DNA of 15,971 nt from Planctomycetota bacterium (GTDB lineage: Bacteria; Planctomycetota; Phycisphaerae; WQYP01): the NCBI GenBank assembly GCA_021798635.1, contig JAJZGH010000101.1, positions 1 through 15,971 of the forward strand, read 5' to 3'. This document shows positions 1 through 7,403 of this stretch, one piece after another (the first letter of the stretch is position 1; each line of letters begins with the position of its first letter). The notes below the pieces were generated by a model. That model did not search any database and was not told the origin of the DNA. It worked only from the letters and a program-made list of their open reading frames with translations. The position numbers and the translations under genes are program-made.

Positions 1-14
1 TGTGATTCGAGTAA

Positions 15-485
15 ACCGAAGTGCGCGACAGGGGCAGACAGGCTGGCGGTGTCAAAGGCGTGGAACTGGATAAAGATGACGAAGTTGTGGAAATGGTCAT
101 CGTGCCGCAGGGGCTGGATCATGGCGACAATCAGGTCACGCTGCTGACGGCGTGTGAGCACGGTTACGGCAAACGCACGCGTGTGGAAGAATACCGTTTG
201 ACCCATCGTGGCGGCAAAGGCGTTATTAATATCCGCACAACGGATCGGAACGGTGCCGTGGTATCGGTCAAACCGGTGACGGATAACGACGAACTCATGA
301 TGATCACCCACAATGGACAGGTGGTGCGCATCGGTGTCACTGGCGAACTGCGTGAAATGGGCCGCGCGACCCAGGGCGTCCGCCTGATCCGCCTGGACGA
401 AGGCGACATCCTGGTGAACGTCGCCCGCGTCGCCCCCGAAGAAAAAGACGACGAAACTCCGCTGCTGGACGGCGCGGGGAAGTAA
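15..485 (+). CDS. gyrA: DNA gyrase subunit A, C-terminal part (5' end outside window, frame broken at edge)
   Basis: This is the end of the GyrA C-terminal DNA-wrapping beta-pinwheel, the domain that lets gyrase introduce negative supercoils. Visible blade motifs include GRQAGGVKGV (a GyrA-box-like element), GYGKRTRVEEYR, RGGKGVINI and MGRATQGVRLI, ending in an acidic tail typical of GyrA. The spacing and the GYGKRT/RGGKG pair favour GyrA over ParC. The frame is open only from base 15, because TAA lies at 12-14 and TGA at 3-5. The preceding conserved residues (VIRV) are read from base 2 in the adjacent frame, so an indel lies at about bases 14-17. This may be an assembly error at the edge or a real frameshift. 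Family assignment is firm; intactness is not. Confidence 0.9.
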   Translation, partial: TEVRDRGRQAGGVKGVELDKDDEVVEMVIVPQGLDHGDNQVTLLTACEHGYGKRTRVEEYRLTHRGGKGVINIRTTDRNGAVVSVKPVTDNDELMMITHNGQVVRIGVTGELREMGRATQGVRLIRLDEGDILVNVARVAPEEKDDETPLLDGAGK

Positions 486-584
486 GACCTGGGTGGATTG
501 CTAGCCAGAGAGTGGCCGTGCTTATCAACATAACAGGCCGTGCGGTGCGGTTCCGAGTGGATGGTGGCCTTAGCGTGAATGACC

Positions 585-590
585 TATACT
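585..590 (+). promoter_or_regulatory. possible -10 element upstream of the accessory cluster
   Basis: TATACT matches five of six positions of the sigma-70 -10 consensus and lies about 60 nt before the GTG start of the DGQHR gene. No convincing -35 hexamer sits 16-18 nt upstream. A TTGACG at 592-597 could instead be a -35, but it has only a poor -10 partner (CAAACT at 615-620). This is a weak call. Confidence 0.2.
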
Positions 591-648
591 CTTGACGAAT
601 CCTGATGGTGGGGTCAAACTACGTCAGAGCCTTTAAACAGGGTGGAAT

Positions 649-2022
649 GTGGAAGACTCAACGAACAACAGGTCGCAATCGGTAAAGGTGATTTCAGTAA
701 TCGTGCCTGACAATCCGTTTGTCCGCAGCAATCTGGGGGAAGTCAAGCACTGTCTGGCCGCGTTGGATGTGACGGATCTTATGGAATGGTGGCCAGGCAA
801 ACCGCACTCGCCGCACCGGAATCCTGACAAAGTCCAGGCAATACAACGCTCGCTGGACTGGAAGCGGGTGGCACAAATTGCCGCCTACCTCCTTCAGAAG
901 GAAATTGTGGACGCCCCCAAAGAGCTGAAGGAAATATTTGTCCAAGTATACGGATCGAAAGCGGCGGAGCCAGGTCGGCAATGGCCACCGCAAGTCCCAA
1001 GAGTAGTTGGATTTGAGAAGAGCACGTATCCAACTTTTTCAAACGTGCTATTGCACGTCAATGGCGCGAGTGTCAAAGAATTAAAAGACGGTGCAGCCCA
1101 ACTCAAATTCGATGCCGATAATGCGAAGCTAAACTTCTCTGTCATCGACGGGCAGCACCGCATTAACGGTGCGTATTTTGCGGTTATGCTGCGAAGAAAA
1201 GAAGATCCCTCCGCCCGCTGGGAAATTCCTGCCGAGATATTTCTCGACCTGGACGCGGCAAATGAGCCGCCGCGACGACAGGCGCAAATCTTTATTGACG
1301 TTAATTTTTATCAGAAAAAAGTTGATCGATCATTGGTCGCGGACCTCTTCCCGCTGGCACGGGAGCCCGGCGGTTCGCTCAATGATAAGGAACGAGCACA
1401 GGACCTTGGGCGCAAATTGATGCTGGAGGTCGGCCCCTTGGTGGGCATGATCCAAATCCCGGGAATACGGTACGGGGTAGCCGACGTTATCACTCTAGCA
1501 ACCCTGAATGCGGCAATCGAGGATATCCTCACTGATTTAGCCCGGGTGAAAATTACGAGCCTCGAGGGGCAGTCACGGTTTTTGGCCCAATGCCTTGATG
1601 CCTGGCTGGAGGCAAGCGGTCGAAAGGTCGGCTTGGAGGATAGCGCCGTGCCGCCTACCACCGTTGTTTATCAGGGCAGGGTACTGGTCTCATTTCTGAC
1701 ACTGATTCCGGCATGTGTGTGGACGATTCGCAAGACAGGCAGAGATTTTGTTTCCGAGGTGGCACATAAAAAACTGGTTGCGTGGCTAAGTAGCGTCGCC
1801 GACCGTGCTGGCCTGCTGAAGGAAGGGAAGTTTTTGGAAAAAAGCGATTTTAAGGAGAAGGGATTTCTCGGTAGCGGAGGCCTCGCTCGTTTCCGCGACA
1901 CGCTTTGGGCGGCCGTCGACGCTCCGCCGCAAAGGATTGATGGAATGGGCGACTCGAAAATCAGCCAACTGGCGGACGAAAACAGGTCGCGAATCCAAAG
2001 GGAGCTTGCGGGGAATGGGTGA
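649..2022 (+). CDS. DGQHR-domain protein (DndB-like)
   Basis: A 457-residue protein carrying the hallmark DGQHR motif at residues 167-171 in the context FSVIDGQHRINGA. It is followed about 50 residues later by FIDVNFYQKKVDRSL, the Asn/Lys-containing segment expected in this family. DGQHR proteins include DndB, the regulator of DNA phosphorothioation clusters, and DpdB of the 7-deazaguanine DNA modification clusters. No DndACDE or DpdA homologue is visible here, so this is a DGQHR protein in another setting. Translation starts at GTG, with a purine-rich CAGGGTGG just upstream; the overlapping ATG at 647 is in another frame. The stop overlaps the next gene by 8 nt (ATGGGTGA), suggesting coupled translation. 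The role is inferred to be DNA-modification sensing, regulation or nucleotide processing; the exact function is unknown. Confidence 0.8.
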   Translation: MEDSTNNRSQSVKVISVIVPDNPFVRSNLGEVKHCLAALDVTDLMEWWPGKPHSPHRNPDKVQAIQRSLDWKRVAQIAAYLLQKEIVDAPKELKEIFVQVYGSKAAEPGRQWPPQVPRVVGFEKSTYPTFSNVLLHVNGASVKELKDGAAQLKFDADNAKLNFSVIDGQHRINGAYFAVMLRRKEDPSARWEIPAEIFLDLDAANEPPRRQAQIFIDVNFYQKKVDRSLVADLFPLAREPGGSLNDKERAQDLGRKLMLEVGPLVGMIQIPGIRYGVADVITLATLNAAIEDILTDLARVKITSLEGQSRFLAQCLDAWLEASGRKVGLEDSAVPPTTVVYQGRVLVSFLTLIPACVWTIRKTGRDFVSEVAHKKLVAWLSSVADRAGLLKEGKFLEKSDFKEKGFLGSGGLARFRDTLWAAVDAPPQRIDGMGDSKISQLADENRSRIQRELAGNG

Positions 2023-2887
2023 GGCGATTGATTTTGACCGTCGCATTACGATAGCCTTCAAGCTTCTGGAAAAGACGCCAGCAGGATCATTCCCGGTCCC
2101 GTCTGCCCTCTCGGGTGCATTGGAGAAGCTCGTTCCCGGCGCCACACAGTCGCCCCGGATCGACGTTGAGCCCAAAATTGCGGCACTGTTCACGACCGCT
2201 GCGGTCGAACTATGGATACGTGCGACCCACAGTTTTTTAGTCTCGGCGGCGTTGACCAAAACAAGCCCAATCTGGGCCTCGGTGACTGGATACTATTCTA
2301 GCCACTACTCGGTGCGGGCGTACGCACACCTGTTGGGGCATTTCCAACTTTTCGCAAGAAAAAAAGTCGTCCATCTCTCAATTGACGAGGGCGACAAGTT
2401 TAGGTGCAACTTCGAGCAGAAAAACAAATTCGGTCGGGAACACGAATTTTATTGGAGGACTGTCAAGAAGGAAGAACCCTTTAAATCAAGCCAACTCTTT
2501 ACGCTGAATGAGCGAATCACACCAACCGGCGAGTCGGATTGCAGACATCGTGAAAAAGCGAACTATGCCGATCATCTTTCGGGCGACTTACCGGCATTCA
2601 ACTCGCTCAGGGAGGCCGACCTTAAAGACCGGCTGGATCGCCTTTCCAAAATCGACGCCACCGTGCCCCAAATTCCCCGTGCGGACAAGTTTCCGGATGT
2701 GGACCGCGTGCAGTTAGTTGCATATCAGCGTCTCGTTCACTTCCGGCGGACGGTCGACAGGAATGTTGACATGAAAAAGAATAGGTTTTGGAAAAAGAAC
2801 CGTGACCCCCAATGGGCAACGAATTGGATCAACTTTCAATTGCCTGCGAGCCGCAATATTCTCGGTGAATTGGGGCAGCAAATATGA
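2015..2887 (+). CDS. uncharacterised protein of the accessory cluster, weakly HEPN-like
   Basis: A 290-residue protein that I do not recognise. I chose the ATG at 2015 over an in-frame ATG at 1937 because it has a GGGAG ribosome-binding site about 10 nt upstream and overlaps the preceding stop by only 8 nt. Around residues 93-105 the run YYSSHYSVRAYAHLLG resembles the second helix of HEPN-type four-helix domains (paired aromatic residues, then R-A-x-x-x-L). The canonical R-x(4-6)-H ribonuclease motif is not clearly present, so this is only a hint. The C-terminal 60 residues are rich in Lys, Arg and Trp (KKNRFWKKNRDPQWATNW) and could bind nucleic acid. The stop overlaps the methyltransferase start (ATGA), so the two proteins are probably made together. 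It could be a specificity or accessory subunit. Confidence 0.65.
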   Translation: MGEAIDFDRRITIAFKLLEKTPAGSFPVPSALSGALEKLVPGATQSPRIDVEPKIAALFTTAAVELWIRATHSFLVSAALTKTSPIWASVTGYYSSHYSVRAYAHLLGHFQLFARKKVVHLSIDEGDKFRCNFEQKNKFGREHEFYWRTVKKEEPFKSSQLFTLNERITPTGESDCRHREKANYADHLSGDLPAFNSLREADLKDRLDRLSKIDATVPQIPRADKFPDVDRVQLVAYQRLVHFRRTVDRNVDMKKNRFWKKNRDPQWATNWINFQLPASRNILGELGQQI

Positions 2888-4137
2888 AATACATGGGATC
2901 AAAACGCACGATGCTGGGGAACGGCCTAGGTGAACTCCTGCGCCGGGAAGCCTCTCGACATAAGCGATTCATTGACCTGTTCAGCGGTTCCGGCGCGGTG
3001 GCATGGTTCGTAAGCCGGAAAACATCGGCACAGGTTGTCGCATTTGACATTCAGAAATACGCGGCAGTATTGGCGCAGTCGGTCATCGGCAGAACCCGAT
3101 CTGTCGACCCGAATAGCTTGATAAAATCATTTATTGGTTCGGCCAGGACCGGATGCACGACAAATTCCTGCTGGCATCAGGCGCAGGCGTTAGATAAGGC
3201 GGCCCTCCCGATCCCACAATGGGTTACCCGTGCGCGCACGCTTTGTAGCACGGGTGACGCCGGTAAAATTTTACAGGCCTACGGAGGCCACTATTTCAGC
3301 CCCTCCCAGGCCGTGGCGATCGATTCTTTAATTGGTGCGCTTCCAGAGAAGAGGACCGATCACGACCTCTGCCTTGCAGCGTTGTTAATAGCCGCCAGCA
3401 ACTGCGCCGCGTCTCCCGGCCACACCGCACAGCCATTCCAACCCACAACAACGGCGGGAATGTATATCCGGGAATCCTGGAAAAGGGATATTTTTTTCTA
3501 CGTGGAAAAGGCTCTTGGCGAACTAGCCCCCCTGTATGCCCGGACACGGGGAAACGCCGAGGTCGGAGATGCCGTCATCGTTGCCAGCCGCTTTAAGGAG
3601 GGTGATCTTGTCTTTATTGATCCCCCCTACGCCGGTGTCCACTACAGTCGCTTTTATCACGTATTGGAAACCGTTGCGCGTGGTCGCTGTGACACTGTTT
3701 CGGGCGTAGGCCGCTACCCGCCGCCGGCGGAACGGCCGGCCTCAGCATTCAGCCGCAAGGGGGAGTCCCGGCAGGCATTTGACCGGCTTATGAGCGTGTT
3801 GGCGGAACGTGGATGCACCGTTATCGTTACATTTCCCGCAGGCGAGTGCAGCAACGGGCTGTCCGGGCAGATCGTGACCGGCTTGGCGTCCCAATATTTC
3901 CGAGTTGAAAGAAAGACCGTAGCCAGCCGGTTCAGTACGCTCGGAGGAAATAACTCCCATAGAAAAGCTCGCATACACGTTGAAGAGCTGATCCTGCACC
4001 TTCGCCCGAAAACAAAGTACTACGCCGCCCGCGATACATCTGCTTCAAGTACGCTTTGGATGGATAAAACTGCGGGTAGCCACCGTAAGGGAGCAGGGGC
4101 ATCGCGTCAAATTTTGAGTTGCTTGGACGCAACCTAG
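2884..4137 (+). CDS. D12-class (Dam-like) DNA adenine-N6 methyltransferase
   Basis: A 417-residue enzyme expected to transfer a methyl group from S-adenosylmethionine to N6 of adenine in DNA. It opens with KYMGSKR, the usual N-terminus of D12-class enzymes. The SAM-binding motif I is DLFSGSGAV at residues 31-39, and the catalytic motif IV is DPPY at residues 246-249 (FIDPPYAGVHYSRFY). Motif I before motif IV with a long target-recognition region between them is the alpha-class order. ASPGHTAQPF lies in that middle region. About 40 residues after ELILHLRPK look like an unconserved tail. The ATG overlaps the upstream TGA by four bases. A candidate nuclease gene follows 63 nt downstream, the arrangement expected of a restriction-modification pair. 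The target site cannot be read from the sequence. Confidence 0.92.
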   Translation: MKYMGSKRTMLGNGLGELLRREASRHKRFIDLFSGSGAVAWFVSRKTSAQVVAFDIQKYAAVLAQSVIGRTRSVDPNSLIKSFIGSARTGCTTNSCWHQAQALDKAALPIPQWVTRARTLCSTGDAGKILQAYGGHYFSPSQAVAIDSLIGALPEKRTDHDLCLAALLIAASNCAASPGHTAQPFQPTTTAGMYIRESWKRDIFFYVEKALGELAPLYARTRGNAEVGDAVIVASRFKEGDLVFIDPPYAGVHYSRFYHVLETVARGRCDTVSGVGRYPPPAERPASAFSRKGESRQAFDRLMSVLAERGCTVIVTFPAGECSNGLSGQIVTGLASQYFRVERKTVASRFSTLGGNNSHRKARIHVEELILHLRPKTKYYAARDTSASSTLWMDKTAGSHRKGAGASRQILSCLDAT

Positions 4138-4200
4138 ACTTTCCAGCCACCTCGGTGTTAAGATTCCGTTATTGGGTAGATGTATGAATTTAGTTAGCTG

Positions 4201-5139
4201 GTGCCCGCAATGCCAAACCCACACAAAGCCGCTCTTCTTAAAGCTGTGGCCGAACAGGTCGGCGAGCTGCACAAATTGGCCGGGAGCAACTCTCTTTTCA
4301 GTGTTGGGGATGATCTGGCTCGCATTTATTTCCGCTACTCGAAAGTTCATGCGAACGGCAGGACCTTTTTCGGGCTACGAGATGTTGACCTGCGAGAACT
4401 CGCAGGACATAACTCTTATATCTGTTTTTTCCTGGACGACGGTTCTTCGCCGTTGTTCGTCCCCTATGCAGATTTTGAAGAGTTGTTTCATCAGACCGAA
4501 CCGGCCGCCGATGGCCAATACAAAGTGCAGTTAATAAGCGGACAAGGAACCCGAGAACTGTATTTATCAAAGATGGGGCGATTCAATCTCGATGGGTTCG
4601 CCGGGCTTGAAATTTTGATCAACAGCGTAAACTCCAATCGTTTGAGAAAGCTTCCGGACCTTTCTCATTCACAGGTACAGACGCTATTGGCGGGAATTGG
4701 AAGGGCGAAAGGATTCGACATATTTATTCCGACAGCGGACGTGGAGAGGCTGGATTGGTCGCTTACACCGACATTCAACCTTCGTGGCGATATTCCCAAC
4801 GGCTTCAGTGGCATTTCATCTATCCTGTCCGAGATCGACGTTCTCTGGATTGCTGCCGGTCGCAACGCGATTGAAGGGCTATTTGAAGTAGAACACTCGA
4901 CCTCCATATACTCGGGCCTACTTCGGTTCAATGATGTACTGTTGACTGATCCAAGTACGACAAGGTTCTACATTGTGTCGAATGAAAAAAGACGAGATCG
5001 CTTCTCCCGACAGGCCTATCGGCCGACCTTCCGCCAAAGCGGGTTGTCGGAACGCACCAGCTTTCTTGAATACACCAATGTCTTTGATTGGCATCAGCGC
5101 TTATTGCAAGGAACATCCCATGAAAAAAATGCAAAATAA
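4201..5139 (+). CDS. putative restriction endonuclease-like protein (PD-(D/E)XK-type core)
   Basis: A protein of about 312 residues following the methyltransferase. The N-terminal half (FFGLRDVDLRELAGH, then LFVPYADFEELF, then ELYLSKMGRFNLDGF) looks like a compact recognition or structural domain. The C-terminal half carries IDVLWI with Asp at residue 213, then FEVEHSTSIYSGLLR with E-V-E at 229-231. An Asp on one strand followed by E-x-E or E-x-K about 16 residues later is the pattern of PD-(D/E)XK nucleases, including the E-x-E variant known from BamHI. FYIVSNEKRRDRF then resembles the following strand and helix. The nuclease call is therefore inference supported by gene context. Starts are possible at GTG 4201 or ATG 4210, and neither has a strong ribosome-binding site; a TAG at 4195-4197 bounds the frame. 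It overlaps the next gene by 20 nt. Confidence 0.7.
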   Translation: MPAMPNPHKAALLKAVAEQVGELHKLAGSNSLFSVGDDLARIYFRYSKVHANGRTFFGLRDVDLRELAGHNSYICFFLDDGSSPLFVPYADFEELFHQTEPAADGQYKVQLISGQGTRELYLSKMGRFNLDGFAGLEILINSVNSNRLRKLPDLSHSQVQTLLAGIGRAKGFDIFIPTADVERLDWSLTPTFNLRGDIPNGFSGISSILSEIDVLWIAAGRNAIEGLFEVEHSTSIYSGLLRFNDVLLTDPSTTRFYIVSNEKRRDRFSRQAYRPTFRQSGLSERTSFLEYTNVFDWHQRLLQGTSHEKNAK

Positions 5140-5350
5140 TGGTGAACTGTATGTTGTTGTGAACGTCTGGCGGGGTTTTGCCGTCGGCGCTGAAATATTC
5201 CACAGGAGGGCTGGCGCAGTGCGGCGATTCAACAAACTCGTCCACGGTAACGACCTGCGGGAAAACGATGTTCAGATTTTTAGAACTACGCTTAAAGCCG
5301 GACGCCCATCCCGAAGTGAGGTGGTGCCTATGGACGTGCCGGAGGCCTAA
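5120..5350 (+). CDS. small conserved-looking protein of unknown function (76 aa)
   Basis: A 76-residue protein beginning MKKMQNNGELYVVVNVWRG. I chose the ATG at 5120 because AAGGA sits about 6 nt upstream and because it overlaps the previous gene by only 20 nt; the longer in-frame extension back to 4973 would lie inside the nuclease-like gene. The pattern is hydrophobic strand (YVVVNVWRGF), amphipathic Arg-rich helix, then an acidic turn and a final strand (ENDVQIFRTTL), a plausible small alpha/beta fold. No catalytic motif, signal peptide or membrane segment is visible. Its place at the end of the cluster suggests an accessory or immunity-type role, but that is guesswork. Confidence 0.6.
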   Translation: MKKMQNNGELYVVVNVWRGFAVGAEIFHRRAGAVRRFNKLVHGNDLRENDVQIFRTTLKAGRPSRSEVVPMDVPEA

Positions 5351-5612
5351 TAAGGAATGGTGCCGAAACAATTTACCGATTTACGCTGAAGTCGAAAGCG
5401 AAACCGTAAACGGCCTCGCCATGTTTTCGCCGGAGGGCCGTGTGGAGTGGAATTATTGCGGTGCCCGTTTAAAGCCGCCCGCCGTTGATTTGCTACGCGT
5501 GGGAAGAGAAAGTATCATGTTATTACTGGGAATTCAGGAAGCCTCTGTTGCGTGCAAAGGTTGCGGTTATGACTGCAGAAACCACCCAAAACCAAGCCAC
5601 CCATGTGCATGA
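5268..5612 (+). CDS. doubtful ORF bridging two small genes; Cys-rich C-terminus
   Basis: This frame stays open from 5268, inside the preceding gene, to a stop at 5612, inside the next gene, and is the only ORF filling 5351-5568. The most protein-like part is read from about 5370 onward (AEVESETVNGLAMFSPEGRVEW), and the end has CKGCGYDC, a spacing that could bind zinc. No convincing start is present: the ATG at 5421 would give 63 residues, and the one at 5268 overlaps its neighbour by 83 nt. It may be a small gene with an unusual start, a frameshifted remnant, or chance. Confidence 0.25.
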   Translation: MFRFLELRLKPDAHPEVRWCLWTCRRPNKEWCRNNLPIYAEVESETVNGLAMFSPEGRVEWNYCGARLKPPAVDLLRVGRESIMLLLGIQEASVACKGCGYDCRNHPKPSHPCA

Positions 5613-6045
5613 ATTGCGTGATGGAGAACGCAAGTTTGTATTTCATTTGTCCGATAACGATCTTTTCGTTCGCACCGGACGGCAGCTCATAGAGGCTTGT
5701 CAACTTAACATCAGCATTGAACTATGGAGACAGGAACTCGACCTGATGTTCGCTTATGTCAAAGAATGGTGTGCGAAAGCCCTGCGGCACGTCCGCACCT
5801 GTATTTGCGAACCCCGGCGGGCGCGCCTGATGTTGCATTTTATTCCAGCAGGTGAGCAATTCGATTTTGATCTGGCCGACGCTATTGCGGAGTTGGACAG
5901 TTATTTGTGCCGCAATTATAAGAATGTCGGCTTGGTGGAGGCCGGCCAGATTCCATGGAATGAAGTAGATCGCTTCGTCAATTATTCTCTTTGTTTTGTG
6001 ATTTATGGCGAACATCCAGTCGCACATGAGCCAATGGGTTCATAA
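5569..6045 (+). CDS. uncharacterised protein (158 aa), last gene of the accessory cluster
   Basis: A 158-residue protein of no family I can name. The frame is open from 5485, but I chose the ATG at 5569 (MTAETTQNQATHVHE) because AAAGG lies 8 nt upstream and the sequence before it looks unlike protein. Visible features are an initial beta-rich segment (RKFVFHLSDNDLFVRTG), a Trp- and Leu-rich helix (LNISIELWRQELDLMFAYV), and then LMLHFIPAGEQFDFDLADAIAELD, an acidic strand-helix unit. Four cysteines are scattered without zinc-finger spacing. It is soluble, with no signal peptide or membrane segment. It closes the run of plus-strand accessory genes and is followed by an inverted repeat and then the housekeeping-type aldo/keto reductase. 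Confidence 0.65.
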   Translation: MTAETTQNQATHVHELRDGERKFVFHLSDNDLFVRTGRQLIEACQLNISIELWRQELDLMFAYVKEWCAKALRHVRTCICEPRRARLMLHFIPAGEQFDFDLADAIAELDSYLCRNYKNVGLVEAGQIPWNEVDRFVNYSLCFVIYGEHPVAHEPMGS

Positions 6046-6066
6046 CCGATCCCTTCTGGAACATAT

Positions 6067-6104
6067 CCCTGCGAACTGTCCTGCTTCGCTCCCGCTCCGC
6101 AGGG
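6067..6104 (+). terminator. possible terminator-like inverted repeat after the accessory cluster
   Basis: CCCTGCG at 6067-6073 pairs perfectly with CGCAGGG at 6098-6104 and is followed by TTTAAT. The 24-nt loop is long and the T-run short, so this is a weak intrinsic terminator at best. Confidence 0.3.
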
Positions 6105-6141
6105 TTTAATCCGGGGTTTATTTCGGCTAGACTACTTTATT

Positions 6142-6158
6142 GCACGCTGCGGGCGTGC
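6142..6158 (+). repeat. 6-bp GC-rich hairpin in the leader of the aldo/keto reductase gene
   Basis: GCACGC at 6142-6147 is complementary to GCGTGC at 6153-6158, with a 5-nt loop. It ends 8 nt before the GAGGAG ribosome-binding site at 6167-6172, so it could influence translation of the reductase. It could equally be a chance pairing. Confidence 0.3.
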
Positions 6159-6181
6159 GTAAGATAGAGGAGTTGGTTGTT

Positions 6182-7309
6182 ATGCGTTATCGTTTGATTC
6201 CGGGTACAGAACTACGGGTTTCTGAACTGTCTTTTGGCAATTTTATTTTTGGCAGCTTTATGTGGGGGAAGGGACCGGCGGATGAGCCGGAGGGAATTCG
6301 CCTGCAAAATCGGGCGTTTGAGATGGGGGTGAATTTTTTTGATACGGCTGATGCTTATGATAATGGCCGGGCGGAAAAACTTATGGTGGAAACGCTGCGT
6401 TTTGCCGGGCGTGAAAATATTATCCTTTCCACCAAATTCGGATACGACTTTTATGGCGATCCGGGCACGGAGGGTTCGCATAAGGAACGCAAACAGGATT
6501 TTTCTCCGGCATTTATTCAAAAAGCTCTGGAAGAATCGCTCAAACGGTTACAAACGGATCATATTGATCTGTGGCAGGCGCATAACATCAAGCTGCCGCA
6601 GATGAATGATACACTTGTTGATGCGCTGAATAACCTTCAAAAGCAGGGAAAAATCCGCCACTGGGGAATTGCGTTGGGGCCAGCCATCGGCTGGCGGGAA
6701 GAGGGCGTGGTGGCATTAAAAGATTGGAAAGTCGCAACGGTGCAAACCGTGTTTAATATGCTCGAACAGCACCCCGGTAGAGAATTTTGCGAACTGGCCC
6801 AGGAGTTAGGTGTCGGCGGCATTATCAGCCGGGTACCGCACAGCTCGGGCATTTTGCAGGACCTTTACACGGAAGATTCCACGTTTACTGATCACCGCAA
6901 GTTCCGCGATCGTAACTGGCTGATCTACGGGTTAAAAAAGGTTGAAAAACTGCGGCACATTCAAAAACGTCACGGCTGTACGATGGGGCAATTGGCCCTG
7001 AAATGGCTGTTGACGTGGCCCAGTTGTGTTAGTGCGCAACCGAACATCGCCACCGAAGCCGAGCTTAATGAATTTGTGGCCGCGTGTGATGGCACCTTAC
7101 TTACCAGCGAGGAAATGCGGGAAATTCAGGACTTGGTGGAAAGCGACTTTGGCTTCGGAGCCGACGCCCATGCCTGCGATGTTAAAAGCAGCGTATCCGT
7201 TTCCGGTGTAGCGCGAAGCAGCTATCAGAAAGGCCAGAGTGTTCCCAGCCTGCCGTTTGCCGGCCCGGAACATAAATTAACCGTTGGTCTGGCTGGGGCA
7301 CGCGGATAA
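6182..7309 (+). CDS. aldo/keto reductase
   Basis: A 375-residue NAD(P)H-dependent oxidoreductase of the AKR superfamily, a cytosolic TIM barrel that reduces aldehydes, ketones or sugars. The catalytic tetrad can be read: Asp54 and Tyr59 in FFDTADAY, Lys85 in LSTKFG and His134 in LWQAHN. NIATEAELNEFV near the C-terminus fits the cofactor-binding end of the barrel. About 45 residues after the barrel form a polar tail without recognisable motif, which is somewhat long for the family. The ATG at 6182 is preceded by GAGGAG at good spacing, so I prefer it to the in-frame upstream start at 6140. The substrate cannot be told from sequence. It stands outside the accessory cluster and probably belongs to the core chromosome. 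Confidence 0.92.
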   Translation: MRYRLIPGTELRVSELSFGNFIFGSFMWGKGPADEPEGIRLQNRAFEMGVNFFDTADAYDNGRAEKLMVETLRFAGRENIILSTKFGYDFYGDPGTEGSHKERKQDFSPAFIQKALEESLKRLQTDHIDLWQAHNIKLPQMNDTLVDALNNLQKQGKIRHWGIALGPAIGWREEGVVALKDWKVATVQTVFNMLEQHPGREFCELAQELGVGGIISRVPHSSGILQDLYTEDSTFTDHRKFRDRNWLIYGLKKVEKLRHIQKRHGCTMGQLALKWLLTWPSCVSAQPNIATEAELNEFVAACDGTLLTSEEMREIQDLVESDFGFGADAHACDVKSSVSVSGVARSSYQKGQSVPSLPFAGPEHKLTVGLAGARG

Positions 7310-7403
7310 ATGCGGTCACTGCATGGCTGGTCACAAGCGAAAATCCGGATGGCAGCGGCGAGTTATCACGGGTAAAAACTGTCGTTTAGAGGCTTGCCGC
7401 ATA

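Noticed and set aside
514..543. 8-bp direct repeat GGCCGTGC at 514-521 and 536-543 near the left edge of the accessory cluster
   Set aside because: Too short to call an attachment or target-site duplication, and no copy was seen at the right edge.
1937..2014. Longer N-terminus for the second gene of the accessory cluster
   Set aside because: It would overlap the DGQHR gene by 86 nt, and the ATG at 2015 has a better ribosome-binding site and a typical short overlap.
4172..4534. ORF beginning with a CPQC motif ahead of the nuclease-like gene
   Set aside because: It is a frame-shifted shadow of the 4201 gene, with no further zinc-ribbon cysteines or family resemblance.
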